From positions 1,578,039-1,642,038 of the forward strand of contig NZ_JACVQD010000001.1 of assembly GCF_018881545.1 (NCBI RefSeq): a stretch of DNA of 64,000 nt, written 5' to 3'. Within the stretch, counting starts at the first letter, position 1. Each line of letters opens with the position of its first letter. The stretch is from Polynucleobacter alcilacus. GTDB lineage: Bacteria > Pseudomonadota > Gammaproteobacteria > Burkholderiales > Burkholderiaceae. The position numbers and the translations under genes are program-made. Below are positions 26,203 through 34,797 of this stretch, piece by piece. The notes below the pieces were generated by a model. That model saw only the letters and a program-made list of their open reading frames with translations. It was not told the origin of the DNA and did no database searches.

Positions 26203-26899
26203 ATATAGGTGGCCGCTTCTTGAATTAATAGATCCTGATTATTCATACTCATATAAATGTAAATACTTATTTTTTCTGGAAAATAATCTGGAAGCATTTT
26301 CGCTTAAGAATAAGAATTTTAAAACACTAGAAATTATAAATTCAAGCTTTGAAAAAGACTTGATTGCTAATAATCTTGTAAGCGGCGGCTTTGCTCATGA
26401 AGTCCATATAGCTAATTTTTTTTTTAGCACTCTTAGACTTGTTGATATTGATCTAGCTACAAAAATCAGATCAAACAATCCTACCGCTGGATTGTTCGGT
26501 AGTGATCAAAGGCAGAATTTATCTTCATTGAAATTTAAATCTCATGCTGAATTGTGTGAACATCTTCTTTTGCCTGCAAGTAGCTATCCTTTGGTTATAT
26601 TGCATTATCATCCCCAGCTGATTGAAGTCCTTGAGAATGTTTCATTTTTAAACTCGTACTATATTCTTTTGTTAAATAACAATGAGGGGTTATTCTCGAC
26701 TGGCAATAATCAGATACGGACTTATTTAGCCAATAAGGGCTTTATATTTAAATCCAGGATGAATCAGGCTGCTGATTTTTTTGTCGCCTCTAATGCAATT
26801 AATGGGTTCCCTAAAGAGTTGTTTATTCAAATTGGAACAACTCGCTTGCAGAAACTGGTATCTCTGCCTCCTGATGGCGACTTTACTAGGTTTAGGTAG
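26159..26899 (+). CDS. Hypothetical protein in the glycan locus
   Basis: I do not recognise this protein of about 246 residues. It has no clear membrane segments or catalytic motif; it is rich in Asn, Leu and Phe and encoded by AT-rich DNA. The ATG at 26159 overlaps the end of the preceding transferase-like gene by 44 bases and has GGGGA about ten bases upstream; TTG at 26150 is an alternative. A ten-T run (26416-26425) lies in the coding sequence. Position between two transferase genes suggests a role in glycan assembly, but none can be assigned. Confidence 0.5.
   Translation: MLNGINLGIKNLILKYRWPLLELIDPDYSYSYKCKYLFFLENNLEAFSLKNKNFKTLEIINSSFEKDLIANNLVSGGFAHEVHIANFFFSTLRLVDIDLATKIRSNNPTAGLFGSDQRQNLSSLKFKSHAELCEHLLLPASSYPLVILHYHPQLIEVLENVSFLNSYYILLLNNNEGLFSTGNNQIRTYLANKGFIFKSRMNQAADFFVASNAINGFPKELFIQIGTTRLQKLVSLPPDGDFTRFR
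26416..26425. repeat. Ten-base poly-T tract inside the hypothetical gene 26159-26899
   Basis: The run encodes three phenylalanines and is in frame here. Long T runs can slip, but the local DNA is so AT-rich that this may be chance. Confidence 0.6.
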
Positions 26900-26906
26900 T
26901 TAGGTA

Positions 26907-27686
26907 ATGAAAAATAAAATTTCTATTTATTTAGAGGTATATAACGAAGCTCATAGACTCCAAAAATGTTTATCTTCGTTTCAATGGGCGGATCAAATTG
27001 TTATTTTTGTTAAGAAGTCTGATGATGACACTCTTGAAATTGCTAAACAATTTGCTACACATGTTTATGAGGTTGATTATTGTGATGGAAATGAAAATTT
27101 AATATCTAATATTAATTCTCACACCTGGAATGAGTGGATTTTATTTTGTACTGCTTCCAGTGCTATGGATGATTCTTTAGTGCCTATGGTGGTGGAAAAA
27201 ACTAGTGGAGAATTTGAGTATGATGCAATTGGGCTACCATATAAAATGACTGTCTTTGGTTTAAGTAACAAGTGTTCACCATGGGGGGCAAAATACAAAT
27301 ATGGACTTATTAGAAAAGCCTCTCTTGTAGTAAGTAGTAAGTTACATCAAGAATTTTCATGGACGGGAGATAGGATTGGAGTTATTGAAGTACAGTCTAC
27401 AGATGGAAGATTTCATCATAATACCCACCAGAATTTAGATGAATTTTTTAGCAAGCATCTTCGTTATATTTCCCTTGAGTCAGACCAATTTATTAGTGAG
27501 CATGGAGACAAAGCTTATCGGTATGCTCTTGTAGACTTCCTTAGATCAATAGCGTTTGTATCAATTAAAAGAAGATCAATTTATCGAGGGAGGGATGGAT
27601 TCGTAATGAGCTTAGCGTATGTCTCTTATTTTTTTAATAGATTGTTAAGTGTATGGTTTAAGCTACGTAGCAATAAAAATATTTAG
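26907..27686 (+). CDS. Family 2 glycosyltransferase
   Basis: This 259-residue GT-A fold transferase resembles the WaaE/KdtX group. The N-terminal ISIYLEVYNEAHRLQKCL matches the GT2 start, and a donor-binding acidic stretch SDDDTLEIAKQF lies near 37-48. The nucleotide-sugar DxD position appears as an atypical TASSAMDD stretch. The C-terminal part contains the HHNTHQNLDEF His-rich segment common in this subgroup. It adds a sugar on the cytoplasmic face; substrate unknown. It sits between an unknown gene and a Wzy-like gene. Confidence 0.75.
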   Translation: MKNKISIYLEVYNEAHRLQKCLSSFQWADQIVIFVKKSDDDTLEIAKQFATHVYEVDYCDGNENLISNINSHTWNEWILFCTASSAMDDSLVPMVVEKTSGEFEYDAIGLPYKMTVFGLSNKCSPWGAKYKYGLIRKASLVVSSKLHQEFSWTGDRIGVIEVQSTDGRFHHNTHQNLDEFFSKHLRYISLESDQFISEHGDKAYRYALVDFLRSIAFVSIKRRSIYRGRDGFVMSLAYVSYFFNRLLSVWFKLRSNKNI

Positions 27687-27692
27687 CATTGA

Positions 27693-28958
27693 ATGAAAAA
27701 AGATTATTTATATATTGCCCTGATCTGGGTATTATTTACAAGCACAGCACCATTTGAATTTTATTCGATTATTCCGAATCATCCTTACAAAGTTCTAGCA
27801 GCAATCAGCTCATTGCTAATTTTATATTTTTCGTTTAAAAAAAATTTTTACAATAGTGGCGGTATTATTTTTGCGCTATTAATAATACAGATTATCTATA
27901 GTCTTCTCACAGTTTTAATACATTTAATTTCGTTTGATGAATATCAATTCAATGATTTAGGTATTTACCTTAATTTAACTATTCAACTTTCAGTAGTATT
28001 TATTCTCTATCATTTTATATGTTTGTATAAATTAAATAGGCCGCTGGCAATATCGATAATATATATAGTATCAATCATGTCAATTTTTGGATGTCTTGTA
28101 TTAATATTGGGTATTACGATTAATATTCAACCTTTTTCAAAATCATTGCTAGAGGGTCATAGGGATATTTTTAACTATGGATTAACATTTTCTTCTAGCA
28201 TTTCAAATTTCGAATCATTCTCTATTATAAGATCAGCTGGATATTTTGATGAGCCGGGGACAATGGCAACTTATGTATTGTTAGCAATATTATTAAATAG
28301 ACTATATTTGTACTCCAAAAATATGGAAAAGATTCTAATAATAACTGGTTTTTCAACATTATCTATGGCGTATATGATAATAGTTTCAGTTTACTTTTTT
28401 AGTATTCTTCTTTTTAAGAAAAATTATCTGAAAATTTTATTTATATTGGTAATGGTATTTGCGGTACATTTAATTATCTATGCTTACAAAGATGAGTCAG
28501 TTTTGGTGCATGGAGTTTATGAGTTAACTTTTCAGAGGTTCGAAATTGCAACACAGTCTGATTCTTTTGTTCAGGGGGATAACAGAAGCGCAAACTTATC
28601 TAATGCATACCGAGCATTTTTAGACGCTCCTTTTTTTGGCTATGGAATGAGTGCCCATACCAATGAAAAAATTGAATACTTTGGAAAGCTTTGCTGCAAT
28701 CCTTTGCACCCATTTGCAACTGAGGGAGTGGTGGGCGTAGCTATATTTTTTTCCATATTTATTTATTGGTCTATTCTTGTATTTAAAACAAAGCCTCTTG
28801 ATAAAGTTGTTCTTTTATGCTGGCTGGTTGTGACTTTAAACTTATTGCAGAGACCTGGTTTTAATGCCGGCTCCTTTGGCACCCTTTACTTCATATTCTT
28901 AGTTGATGCAACTAGATGGAGATATGCGAATATTAAAAATTTGCGGATGACGTGGTAG
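27693..28958 (+). CDS. O-antigen polymerase/ligase-like membrane protein
   Basis: This 421-residue protein has about ten hydrophobic helices. A loop late in the chain holds PFFGYGMSAHTNEKIEYFG and NPLHPFATEGVVGVAIFF; the latter corresponds to the H-x4-EGxxG pattern of Wzy/WaaL-type proteins. It is the second such protein in the window (the first starts at 1763), so one may be the polymerase and the other the ligase, or they may serve different glycans. It starts six bases after the GT2 gene. Confidence 0.72.
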   Translation: MKKDYLYIALIWVLFTSTAPFEFYSIIPNHPYKVLAAISSLLILYFSFKKNFYNSGGIIFALLIIQIIYSLLTVLIHLISFDEYQFNDLGIYLNLTIQLSVVFILYHFICLYKLNRPLAISIIYIVSIMSIFGCLVLILGITINIQPFSKSLLEGHRDIFNYGLTFSSSISNFESFSIIRSAGYFDEPGTMATYVLLAILLNRLYLYSKNMEKILIITGFSTLSMAYMIIVSVYFFSILLFKKNYLKILFILVMVFAVHLIIYAYKDESVLVHGVYELTFQRFEIATQSDSFVQGDNRSANLSNAYRAFLDAPFFGYGMSAHTNEKIEYFGKLCCNPLHPFATEGVVGVAIFFSIFIYWSILVFKTKPLDKVVLLCWLVVTLNLLQRPGFNAGSFGTLYFIFLVDATRWRYANIKNLRMTW

Positions 28959-29016
28959 CGATGTTACTGTTCAATTTGAATTGTTAATGAAAGCAGCGGT
29001 CGAATTGATTTAATTC

Positions 29017-29790
29017 CTACAAAACTATGTATGAAATCCAAGGATCAAACAGAAACCTATTTATTATGTATTTGTTTATTCCTATAATCTCGTGAAGAGC
29101 AAGTGTCTCGCCAGGAAATGATTCGCAGTTGATTTCGTCGAATGCCACTATTGCGCCTTTTGGCATACGAGGTAAGAATAATTCAGGGGCCCTTTTTGTT
29201 GGCTCATACAAGTCAAAGTCGAGGTAGAGCAGTGAAATAATTGTATGCTGATTGCTTTTCAAGTATTGCTCAGCAGTTACATTAAAGCCTCCTTTTACAA
29301 GACTCACATTTTTAATGTGTGACAAATGTCTTTCACTGTTATATTTTTCGATAGACAGTTCTATTTCTTCAATGCTGCTACCCTTTAAGTCACCTTCTTT
29401 GCTAACTAAGACGCCAGTGTTGTCTGCGCTATTAACGCTTGGGAAGCCTTCAAATGTATCAAATCCAACCATTTTTCTGTTGTAGTTTGTGAGTTCATAA
29501 ATGTTAGATAACTATTCCCAAGTAAATAAGCCTGCTCCGTTGAAAACACCGAATTCTACGATTATGCCGTTAGTATGAAGTATTTGTTCAAAAAGATTTT
29601 CTTTCGCGATGAAGCATGCTAATGAACGTTTAATAGAAAAGCGAGGAAAGCTTTCCAGCTTATCTAAAAATGAGATATTTGATTTTTCAAATGCTTGCTC
29701 CGCCAAGCTGTAAGCATTTTTGTCTTTTGCACTATGTCTGCCTTCGTATGGGCCATTAGGAATGGCTAAGGCTTTGCTCTCTTTTGGCAT
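29017..29790 (-). pseudogene. TylF/macrocin O-methyltransferase-family gene interrupted by an in-frame amber stop
   Basis: Two minus-strand open stretches lie in the same frame and together make one TylF-like methyltransferase of about 257 codons. They are separated only by a TAG at 29512-29514. Reading through, the product runs from VEFGVFNGAGLFTWE across the stop into LSNIYELTNYNRK and then GFDTFEGFPS, a continuous match to the SAM-binding core of the family. Lys is a plausible original residue (AAG to TAG). Both halves are otherwise intact, including YLDFDLYEPT and AFDEINCESFPGE, so the mutation appears recent, a base-call error, or is suppressed. It is on the opposite strand from its neighbours. 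Confidence 0.8.
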
Positions 29791-30034
29791 TGCCGTTGCT
29801 TTTAAGTTGGTTGTTTATGTATCTATTCTAATTTGGCTTAGTTGCTTCACTATGGTATTTTCTTATCAGCATAAGTTGTAGGCTAATGGCGTGTTAAATT
29901 TATAATAACCTATGCGCAGAAGAGATTTTTAAAAAACAATGTGGTACTAGCGGCAGACTTTGATTGCATATTCATTCATATAGCCATGTTTTAAACTGTG
30001 CAAATATAAGTCTACATTTTTTAAAATGTCTAAT

Positions 30035-30886
30035 CTAGAGAGGATTAGCGTAGTCTTTTATGTACCAATCATCAAAAAGTGATAAATCTTGGTGAACTCG
30101 TTTGTAACCATTATTTTTTAGCAATTTATAAATATTCTCTCTCGCATCATCGTTAAAGTTGTGTTCGCAAGAAATCACACGAAAAGTGTATTTCGTAAAG
30201 TCGAACTTTGAAAGTATTTCAAATTCACTTCCTTCGGTATCAATGGACATATAATCAATTGTAGATGGAGCATCATATTTCTCGAGGAGGTCTACCAGCG
30301 AAATTGTTTTTACCTGGTAATCTTTGTAGTTTAGTCTGTGGTTCTGATGTGAGTCGCAATCAGCAAAATCTTTAATGGTCGACAATTCTGCAATTGAGGT
30401 TTCTCTGAATGTTATGTTTGAACCACTTTCACTCCAAACTGCCATAGTCTCAATGTCTACATTCCTATTGCTTCTAATGCTTTTGTGCCATACATGTGCA
30501 GGTTCTGCGATGATTCCAGTCCAGCCAAAGTGTTTTTCTAAAATGTAGGTATTTGAGTAGGTTATGCCATCCGACCCACCAAACTCTACAAAATACCCAT
30601 TACGTTTAAATTCTAGGTGAGATAAAACAAATATATCTTGCCTTAATTGAGATTTAGAATCATCTAAAATTTTTAATATTCGTGATGTGTGGGACTCTGG
30701 CAAAGCTTTGATAATTTTTATATCGCTGACATTTCTTTTGGTCTCCATTAAAAGCTCAAGAGTTTTAATGTTTATAATAGCGACTCCAAATAAGGCAAAA
30801 AATTTTTTGATATAAATTTTAGGTGACAACATTTTATAATTTTTATGTTTGTAAGTTAAGAAAAAATTTTGAAGCTTGCCAGCCAA
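30035..30886 (-). CDS. FkbM family methyltransferase
   Basis: This 283-residue SAM-dependent FkbM-type methyltransferase has SQLRQDIFVLSHL near 92-104, SAM motif YFVEFGGSDGITYSNTY (about 112-128) and TIDYMSIDTEGSEFE in the middle. It likely O-methylates a glycan component. It and the broken TylF-like gene are the only minus-strand genes within the long plus-strand run. The 244-base gap between them (29791-30034) contains nothing I can identify. It diverges from the GT2 gene starting at 30922. Confidence 0.83.
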   Translation of the reverse strand: MAGKLQNFFLTYKHKNYKMLSPKIYIKKFFALFGVAIINIKTLELLMETKRNVSDIKIIKALPESHTSRILKILDDSKSQLRQDIFVLSHLEFKRNGYFVEFGGSDGITYSNTYILEKHFGWTGIIAEPAHVWHKSIRSNRNVDIETMAVWSESGSNITFRETSIAELSTIKDFADCDSHQNHRLNYKDYQVKTISLVDLLEKYDAPSTIDYMSIDTEGSEFEILSKFDFTKYTFRVISCEHNFNDDARENIYKLLKNNGYKRVHQDLSLFDDWYIKDYANPL

Positions 30887-30921
30887 AAATAAGTATTAAG
30901 AAAGCATAATGTAATACTAGC

Positions 30922-31737
30922 ATGAAAATTACCATTATCACCTCAACATATAACTGCGGCAATCTAATTGGCTTTACTGCTGATTCAATACGCATGCAAA
31001 ATAATAAAAATTTTCAATGGATTGTTGTTGACGGTATGTCGACAGATGAAACAAGCTATCACATAAATTTAAATAAAGATTTAATCTCTGTACTCATACA
31101 AGAAGTTGATAATGGCGTCTACGATGCTTGGAATAAAGCATGTGATTATATTGCCGGGGATTGGGTTATTTTTTTGGGGGCGGGCGATACTTTTGTGAAC
31201 GGTAATGTATTGACTGAATTTAGTCAATTTTTAAAAAGTATATCCATTGATATTATTGCAATTTATGGAAATGTTGAGGTTCTCAATGAGATGGGTGAAA
31301 TAAGATACATCGATTCTCTAAAGAACCTAGAAAAATTCAAATATGGAAGACCAATTCTTCCCAACCATCAAGGAGTTTTTCATAGTAATAGTTTATTTAA
31401 GGGCAGCCAAAAAACATTTGATGATTCCTTAAAAATTGCTGGAGATACTAAATTTCTTCTTGAGGCTTTGAGGGTGGGTAAATTTGAGCATATCAATCTT
31501 AATGTTACTAAGATGATAGGTGGAGGGATCAGCAATAGTCATAGAAATATATTTTTAGCAAGAAATGAAATCAGAGAAATATGTAAGCAATTAAAAATAC
31601 AAGTACCAATTTATCACCTTTTTGTATCTGACATTAGCTGGATTATTATTTATTGCTACAATTTGATTGTGCCAAAAAATATTAAAAAAATCACGCGAAA
31701 ATTTATTGATATTTACAGAGGGTCAATTAGTAAATGA
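30922..31737 (+). CDS. Family 2 glycosyltransferase (WcaA/PGL-like)
   Basis: This 271-residue GT-A glycosyltransferase has the standard start ITIITSTYNCGNLIGFTADSI, a WIVVDGMSTDET acceptor strand near 33-44, and the QEVDNGVYDAWNKACD stretch characteristic of this subgroup. GAGDTF follows in place of the DxD. The last 60 residues are basic and partly hydrophobic, possibly for membrane association. It is followed 22 bases later by a GT4 gene. Confidence 0.85.
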   Translation: MKITIITSTYNCGNLIGFTADSIRMQNNKNFQWIVVDGMSTDETSYHINLNKDLISVLIQEVDNGVYDAWNKACDYIAGDWVIFLGAGDTFVNGNVLTEFSQFLKSISIDIIAIYGNVEVLNEMGEIRYIDSLKNLEKFKYGRPILPNHQGVFHSNSLFKGSQKTFDDSLKIAGDTKFLLEALRVGKFEHINLNVTKMIGGGISNSHRNIFLARNEIREICKQLKIQVPIYHLFVSDISWIIIYCYNLIVPKNIKKITRKFIDIYRGSISK

Positions 31738-31759
31738 TTGCCGATACTGCTAAACCAGT

Positions 31760-32797
31760 ATGAATAAATTAAGATTTATTCATCTTATTCCTGAGGATAG
31801 GGTGGGTGGCGTAGAAGTTGCTGCTAAATCTTTTCCATTTTTTGAAAATGATATTTTTAAATATTCAGTTAAATATATTTATGATTACCCTGAATTAAGA
31901 TCCGATATTTTTTTTTCATTGTTTAGGTATTTAAAAATAATATGTTTAGCAAGAAAAATTTCTAAGGGTGATGTAAACGTTATTATTGTCTCACTCTGGC
32001 GTTCTTGTTTGTGCGGGTTATTAATAAAGCTATTCAATCCTAAAATAAAACTTATTACTTTTTTACATTCCTGTAATGATGTTCATTTCGTTGATTATCT
32101 TCTAACACGTATTTCAGTTTTATTTTCTTTTCGTATTTTTTCTGATTCAGCCGCTACGATACTTCAACGCCTTCCTTGGCTTTCTTCGACTAGGGTTGAT
32201 ATAGTATCTTTTGTAATAAATAGATACTCTAATTCTCTGTCAAAAAATGCCACTCCATCCTTCATCTTTTGGGGTCGCTTAAGTAAAGAAAAGGGATTAG
32301 ATATTGCAATAGATTTTTTTTATACAATTTATAGAAATTATGAATATGCAAGCTTTTTAATTATTGGCCCGGATTGCGGAGTTTTAAGCTCCCTTAAAAC
32401 ACAAGTAAAAAGTTTGAAGCTGGAGTCTTCCGTGATTTTCTCTGGCCCTTTATCAAGTTCAGAGATAGTTAAGCGCGCGAGTATGGCATCTTTTTATCTT
32501 CAGGCAAGCCATTATGAGGGCATGGGTATGTCTGTTGTTGAAGCTATGCAGTTGGGTCTAGTTCCGGTTGTTACTCCAGTGGGACAGATTGCCTCCTATT
32601 GTAAGGATGGCTATAACTCAGTTTTTCTCAACAACAAGAACTCCCTTAAAGATGTTTTATTTGCTATAGAGAATGTTGATATTTACCATGCCTTAAGCCA
32701 AAACTCAGTTACTACTTGGAAGAATCACCAGATTTATTCTGAGGCAATGATTGCTGCATGTGAGAAAATTGCAAAATTATTAGAGAAAACTGGTTGA
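31760..32797 (+). CDS. Family 4 glycosyltransferase
   Basis: This 345-residue GT-B transferase has IHLIPEDRVGGVEVAAK at the acceptor-binding N-terminus and FIFWGRLSKEKGLDIAI at the start of the donor domain (about 168-184). The conserved EX7E-like segment is HYEGMGMSVVEAMQLGLVPV near 250-270. It should extend the lipid-linked glycan in the cytoplasm. A nine-T run occurs at 31918-31926 in the coding sequence, in frame here. It is co-oriented with the epimerase gene starting five bases later. Confidence 0.85.
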   Translation: MNKLRFIHLIPEDRVGGVEVAAKSFPFFENDIFKYSVKYIYDYPELRSDIFFSLFRYLKIICLARKISKGDVNVIIVSLWRSCLCGLLIKLFNPKIKLITFLHSCNDVHFVDYLLTRISVLFSFRIFSDSAATILQRLPWLSSTRVDIVSFVINRYSNSLSKNATPSFIFWGRLSKEKGLDIAIDFFYTIYRNYEYASFLIIGPDCGVLSSLKTQVKSLKLESSVIFSGPLSSSEIVKRASMASFYLQASHYEGMGMSVVEAMQLGLVPVVTPVGQIASYCKDGYNSVFLNNKNSLKDVLFAIENVDIYHALSQNSVTTWKNHQIYSEAMIAACEKIAKLLEKTG

Positions 32798-32801
32798 AAT
32801 T

Positions 32802-33809
32802 GTGAAAATACTTATAACTGGAGCAGCAGGTTTTATCGGGTCAGCCTTAGCTCTAAAATTGCTGTCTCGAGGAAATGTAGTAATTGGGATTGATAATCAC
32901 AATTCATATTATGATCCGAAATTAAAGGAGGATAGACTCGCAAGGCATAAAGATCACGCTAACTATACCCATTTGCGATTCGACATTTCTGATGCAGGAT
33001 TATTGGAGAAATGTTTTATAGACCATAGGCCAAATATCGTAGTAAATCTCGCTGCCCAGGCAGGAGTTCGTTATTCTGTGGAGAATCCTTATGCTTACTT
33101 AAATAGCAATATTGTTGGCTTTTTAAATATTCTTGAGTCATGTCGTCATCACGAGGTAAGTCATTTGGTATACGCAAGTAGCTCAAGTATCTACGGGGCA
33201 AATACCTTTATGCCTTTTTCTGAGCGAAATAATGCCAATCATCCCTTAAGCTTTTATGCGGCAAGTAAAAAATCTAATGAACTAATGGCTCATTCATATA
33301 GCAGCCTCTATGGCCTACCTACTACTGGTTTGAGATTATTTACAGTTTATGGCCCATGGTCGAGACCTGATATGGCGCTATGTAAATTTGCTGATGCCAT
33401 GATGACTGGAAACCCCATTCAATTGTATAACTATGGGCAACATAGAAGAGACTTCACTTATATTGATGACGTGGTTGAGGGGATTATCAAAGTCTTGGGT
33501 CAACCTGCAACTTCTGACGGCTCATGGAACTCTCGGGATCCGGATCCAAGCTCAAGTGTAGCCCCTTGGAGGATTTATAATCTAGGAAGTGGTAATCCTG
33601 TGGAATTAAATAAATATGTGGCTGCACTTGAGCTGGCTCTCGGGATTGAGGCGAAAAAGGAGTATTTGCCCATGCAAGCAGGAGATTTGCATGAAACCTT
33701 TTCAGACAATGCAAGCTTTTTTAAGGATTTTGGATTTATGCCTAAAACTCATGTGGAGGAGGGGGTTAAGATCTTTTCTGAGTGGTATTTAGGTTACATG
33801 AATAAATAA
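32802..33809 (+). CDS. UDP-glucuronate 4-epimerase-like NAD-dependent epimerase
   Basis: This 335-residue extended SDR begins with ILITGAAGFIGSALALKLL (GAAGFIG at 7-13), followed by GIDNHNSYYDPKLKEDRL, a hallmark of UDP-GlcA 4-epimerases. The substrate-domain stretches SSSIYGAN, FYAASKKSNE (catalytic Tyr-Lys) and VYGPWSRPDMA also fit. It probably makes UDP-galacturonate from UDP-glucuronate. The GTG start at 32802 lies four bases after the previous stop. An AsnB-type amidotransferase two genes downstream could amidate such a uronic acid. Confidence 0.87.
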   Translation: MKILITGAAGFIGSALALKLLSRGNVVIGIDNHNSYYDPKLKEDRLARHKDHANYTHLRFDISDAGLLEKCFIDHRPNIVVNLAAQAGVRYSVENPYAYLNSNIVGFLNILESCRHHEVSHLVYASSSSIYGANTFMPFSERNNANHPLSFYAASKKSNELMAHSYSSLYGLPTTGLRLFTVYGPWSRPDMALCKFADAMMTGNPIQLYNYGQHRRDFTYIDDVVEGIIKVLGQPATSDGSWNSRDPDPSSSVAPWRIYNLGSGNPVELNKYVAALELALGIEAKKEYLPMQAGDLHETFSDNASFFKDFGFMPKTHVEEGVKIFSEWYLGYMNK

Positions 33810-33884
33810 TGCCTGCCTCCCTATTTTTGCATATTGAATACTTAATTATCACGATGATATGTTTTTCATCAAGGCATATTGTTT

Positions 33885-34781
33885 ATGAGAGCTAATTGGC
33901 TTAGTCTTCCTTGGAGGCTCCGATTATTAATAAAAATTATCTTATCTAGACTACCGTTCCCTTATTCATTTTGGAAAAAAATAGGGATTTTTGAACACGG
34001 GGATATGAATAATTTCCATAAAGCAATTACCCAATTTCTTGAGCATGCCAGCACTGCTAGTATTTTGGAGTCTACTGATATAGGATCTGGCGATCTAAAG
34101 TTCAAAAATTATCTTACGGTATTAGAACTTGGCCCTGGAGACTCCCTAATCTCAGCAGTTATTGCAAAATCTTTGGATGCTAAAAAAATTTGGCTGGTTG
34201 ATGCAGGAAATTTTGCCGGCTATGAAGTGGATAATTCAAGTATGAGCACTGCTCTTAGAGCTCAAAATTTATCTGATCCTCTATTCGGTGTAACAAATGT
34301 TTCATTGAGTGAATATTTGCAAATTTGCAACTGTGAGTATTTAACACAAGGCCTGAACTCGCTTATAAGTATTCCAGATGGCTCAATTGATTATTGCTTC
34401 TCAAATGCTGTTCTAGAGCATGTTCAAAAAAAAGACTTTTATAGAACCATTACCGAACTTTATCGTTTGCTAAAGCCTGGGGGGATTTGCGTGCACAGAG
34501 TTGATCTGAGAGACCACTTAGGGGGCGCGCTTAATAATCTCCGCTTTACAGAAGCTACTTGGGAGAGCTCCTTGTTTGCTAGTTCTGGTTTTTATACTAA
34601 CCGCATCCGTTTTGGCGAGATGTTAAAGTTTTTTGAGCAAGCTGGTTTTTTAGTTAGAGTTGAGAATAAAAAAAACTGGGAACATTTGCCAACAGCTCGT
34701 ATTTCTATGGATCAATCTTTTTCTTCCTTACCGGTCGAAGATTTAAGGGTTCAAGTTTTTGACTTGATAGCCATAAAATAA
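33885..34781 (+). CDS. Class I SAM-dependent methyltransferase
   Basis: This protein of about 298 residues has SAM motif VLELGPGDSLIS near 84-95, a second-strand acidic WLVDAG, and a Methyltransf_11-type C-terminal part with CFSNAVLEHVQ and LYRLLKPGG. It likely methylates a sugar or lipid-linked intermediate. I prefer the ATG at 33885 (AAGG about ten bases upstream) to the TTG six bases earlier. It is followed closely by the AsnB-like gene. Confidence 0.82.
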   Translation: MRANWLSLPWRLRLLIKIILSRLPFPYSFWKKIGIFEHGDMNNFHKAITQFLEHASTASILESTDIGSGDLKFKNYLTVLELGPGDSLISAVIAKSLDAKKIWLVDAGNFAGYEVDNSSMSTALRAQNLSDPLFGVTNVSLSEYLQICNCEYLTQGLNSLISIPDGSIDYCFSNAVLEHVQKKDFYRTITELYRLLKPGGICVHRVDLRDHLGGALNNLRFTEATWESSLFASSGFYTNRIRFGEMLKFFEQAGFLVRVENKKNWEHLPTARISMDQSFSSLPVEDLRVQVFDLIAIK

Positions 34782-34797
34782 AGGATATAAATATCTG

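Noticed and set aside
27282-27287. Six-G run in the GT2 gene as a further phase-variation site
   Set aside because: It is shorter than tracts usually found to slip, and the gene is in frame; not different from runs expected by chance.
26900-29016. Possible frameshifts between AT-rich genes 26159-26899, 26907-27686 and 27693-28958
   Set aside because: Each has a complete-looking protein, its own start and only a six- or seven-base gap, so these are normal operon junctions.
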